A stretch of DNA of 16,835 nucleotides, from positions 1 through 16,835 of the forward strand of contig DDSO01000080.1 of the NCBI GenBank assembly GCA_002343425.1. Direction: 5' to 3'. The notes under the pieces are model-generated. The model was given only the letters and a program-made list of their open reading frames with translations, searched no databases and was not told the DNA's origin. Origin of the DNA: Brevundimonas sp. UBA2388 (GTDB taxonomy: Bacteria; Pseudomonadota; Alphaproteobacteria; Caulobacterales; Caulobacteraceae). This document shows positions 15,570 to 16,835 of this stretch, one piece after another (position 1 is the first letter of the stretch; each line of letters begins with the position of its first letter). The position numbers and the translations under genes are program-made.

Positions 15570-16034
15570 CTAGCGGACATTGGAGATGGAGTTCTTCACC
15601 GTGTCGTGTTTGGTCTTCATGATATTGGAGACGGCCGTATAGGACCGGTTCTCGTGCTGCATGGACGACTGTAGCCGCAGATACTGGAGCTCGAACCGGG
15701 CTGCCGAATCCCGCAGGGCCTGCGCATCTAGGGCGGTCGACGACATCGACCGAAGCCGGCGACGCTCGTCCATGATCACCGCCAGCGCCTCGACCGCGTC
15801 CGACAGGCCATCGACCCAGGCGCTCTCTTCGGGCGTCTGCGCCAGACCGCGCATCTCGGTGATCGTCCGGCGGGCGAGGGCGATGGCCCGCGCCTCCTCC
15901 TCCGCCAGACCCCGGGCCGCCGCGCCGGTCGCAGGCTGGCTGAAGCGGCTTGTCGCCTGCTGCGCTGCGGCGGGGGCCGTGAGCCCGAGCGACAGGGCCG
16001 AGAGAAGAATGATCAGTCCGCCACCCGTGCGCAT
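15570..16034 (-). CDS. Small exported protein of unknown function
   Basis: A 154-residue protein with a clear signal peptide: MRTGGGLIILLSALSLGLTA, then PAAAQQ, with a likely cut near residues 24-25, so it is inferred to be periplasmic. The mature part is helical and rich in Ala, Arg, Glu and Ser; residues 45-135 could form a helical bundle or coiled coil (EEEARAIALARRTITEMRGL, VEALAVIMDERRRLRSMSS). No cysteines or obvious active-site motif were seen. The ATG at 16034 is chosen because it starts the signal peptide; the frame is open upstream but antiparallel to the DUF2283 gene. It starts seven bases after the DUF2283 stop, so the three genes may form an operon. No family was recognised. Confidence 0.75.
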   Translation of the reverse strand: MRTGGGLIILLSALSLGLTAPAAAQQATSRFSQPATGAAARGLAEEEARAIALARRTITEMRGLAQTPEESAWVDGLSDAVEALAVIMDERRRLRSMSSTALDAQALRDSAARFELQYLRLQSSMQHENRSYTAVSNIMKTKHDTVKNSISNVR

Positions 16035-16041
16035 CGCGCCG

Positions 16042-16275
16042 CTATTCGGCAGCATAGGCGTGGCCGTCCTTGCCTGCGCTCGGACGGGGGGCCTTGCTCC
16101 ACTCGCCCGGCGCCAGAACCTTGCTGGCCGACAGCAGTTCGAGGCCCACAACCTGATTGTCCGCATTGTAATCGAGCACGAAGGGGCCGGCGTCGGCGCC
16201 CTCGACCGGCCGCTCGTCCGACAGCTTGATGTAGAGCGCATCAGCCTCGGGATCGTAGGTCATTTCAATCGCCAT
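16042..16275 (-). CDS. DUF2283 protein, possible antitoxin
   Basis: A 77-residue protein matching DUF2283: MAIEMTYDPEADALYIKLSD, then FVLDYNADNQVVGLELLSAS, the family pattern of YDxEADALYI and LDYDADGxxVGIEILxAS. Function is unproven; DUF2283 genes are frequently found next to DUF4258 genes, and the pair is often treated as a putative toxin-antitoxin module. Here the start overlaps the end of the DUF4258 gene by 11 bases, indicating translational coupling. An alternative start at 16263 (MTYDPEAD) would avoid the overlap. The C-terminal part (APGEWSKAPRPSAGKDGHAY) is not part of the core domain. Confidence 0.85.
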   Translation of the reverse strand: MAIEMTYDPEADALYIKLSDERPVEGADAGPFVLDYNADNQVVGLELLSASKVLAPGEWSKAPRPSAGKDGHAYAAE

Positions 16276-16522
16276 CGGGCGGTCTCGCGTCTCGGTCGGG
16301 GAAGGCCGACAGAACCCGAATATGATCGCTTTCCTCGACACACGCCACCCTGAGGTAGCGTCCGGCAAGTTCAGGTGGCCGCCCGAAACGCCGCTCGATG
16401 CCGGGTCGTGGGTCAGGTTCGGCCCACAGTGGATGTCGAACAGCGTCCACCACAGCCGGTTCGGACAGGCCGTAGCGAGCCATGCGGGCGAGGGCGTGCT
16501 GGCGCAGAATGATCGGTTTCAT
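16265..16522 (-). CDS. DUF4258 protein, possible toxin
   Basis: An 85-residue protein matching DUF4258: ILRQHALARMARYGLSEPAV (5-24), then a basic stretch RRFGRPPELAGRYLRVAC and IRVLSAF. The HxxxRMxxRGIS-like N-terminus and the RxxxV...IxVITxF ending are typical of small RelE/HigB-like folds, but catalytic activity is not shown. It is followed with an 11-base overlap by DUF2283, and it starts 63 bases after the lepA stop. Toxin-antitoxin function is inferred from this pairing; an alternative is a solitary regulatory pair without toxicity. No strong Shine-Dalgarno was seen. Confidence 0.8.
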   Translation of the reverse strand: MKPIILRQHALARMARYGLSEPAVVDAVRHPLWAEPDPRPGIERRFGRPPELAGRYLRVACVEESDHIRVLSAFPDRDARPPDGD

Positions 16523-16585
16523 GACGCCATCGTCGCCACCTTCGCCTGGCCCTCAATGCACGTTTAAGAGGTGCTCCCCAAGCGA

Positions 16586-16835
16586 TCAATCGTCATCCAT
16601 CTTCAGCGCCGCGATGAAGGCTTCCTGCGGGATCTCGACCTTGCCGAACTGGCGCATGCGCTTCTTGCCGGCCTTTTGCTTGTCCAACAATTTGCGCTTC
16701 CGCGAGGCGTCGCCGCCATAGCATTTCGCCGTGACGTCTTTCCGCATCGCGCTGATGGTTTCGCGCGCGATGATGCGGCCGCCGATCGCCGCCTGGATCG
16801 GGATCTTGAACATGTGCTGCGGGATCAGCTCTTTC
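16586..16835 (-). CDS. lepA: Elongation factor 4 (LepA), C-terminal end only
   Basis: The last 82 or so codons of LepA; the rest lies beyond the right edge. The read begins [20 protein letters not shown], continues [20 protein letters not shown] and [20 protein letters not shown], and ends in [18 protein letters not shown], which is the LepA-specific C-terminal domain. LepA is a ribosomal GTPase; its role in back-translocation or initiation is debated. The stop is at 16586-16588. No terminator was seen in the 63 bases before the DUF4258 gene. Confidence 0.97.
   Translation of the reverse strand, partial: KELIPQHMFKIPIQAAIGGRIIARETISAMRKDVTAKCYGGDASRKRKLLDKQKAGKKRMRQFGKVEIPQEAFIAALKMDDD

Noticed and set aside
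16035..16241. A longer start for the exported protein gene
   Set aside because: The extra residues lie antiparallel or out of frame within the DUF2283 gene and would bury the signal peptide.

Overview
The window looks like a stretch of chromosome from a high-GC alphaproteobacterium of the Caulobacterales, most likely Brevundimonas or a close relative. The lineage is inferred from GC-rich third codon positions, from an apparent homologue of crescentin (the intermediate-filament-like protein known from Caulobacter), and from the style of the RuvCAB, YebC and LepA proteins. No rRNA, tRNA, CRISPR array or transposase was seen.

Left end (1-1441, minus strand): the Holliday-junction operon ruvC-ruvA-ruvB, with 4-base start/stop overlaps; ruvB runs off the left edge. 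Positions 1459-5901 form an accessory block. It has two paralogous exported M20-type metallopeptidases on the plus strand, with an MgtC/SapB-type membrane protein and a small cupin on the minus strand between them. The first peptidase gene is bracketed by an exact 19-base direct repeat.

Positions 6030-8290 (minus strand) hold the crescentin-like coiled-coil gene and, upstream of it, yebC. In many bacteria yebC sits directly before ruvC; here about 6 kb of other genes separates them. Positions 8422-10779 hold a small one-helix membrane protein, a hotdog thioesterase, a zinc-dependent alcohol dehydrogenase and a short unknown protein. A helix-turn-helix protein of unknown role follows on the minus strand (10783-11607).

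Positions 11700-14561 (minus strand) are the clearest system in the window: a compact operon of a Dcm-type cytosine-5 methyltransferase, a Vsr mismatch endonuclease and an EcoRII-like restriction endonuclease. All adjacent reading frames overlap. The family signatures predict the target CCWGG: the methyltransferase protects the host, the endonuclease cuts unmethylated DNA, and Vsr repairs T:G mismatches left when methylcytosine deaminates. Three 60-base lines counted by hand in this operon are 52-53% GC, against 67% in a line of the 10336-10779 gene, which suggests acquisition by transfer.

Right end (14696-16835, minus strand): an SseB-family protein, a small exported protein, a DUF2283/DUF4258 pair resembling a toxin-antitoxin module, and the 3' end of lepA.
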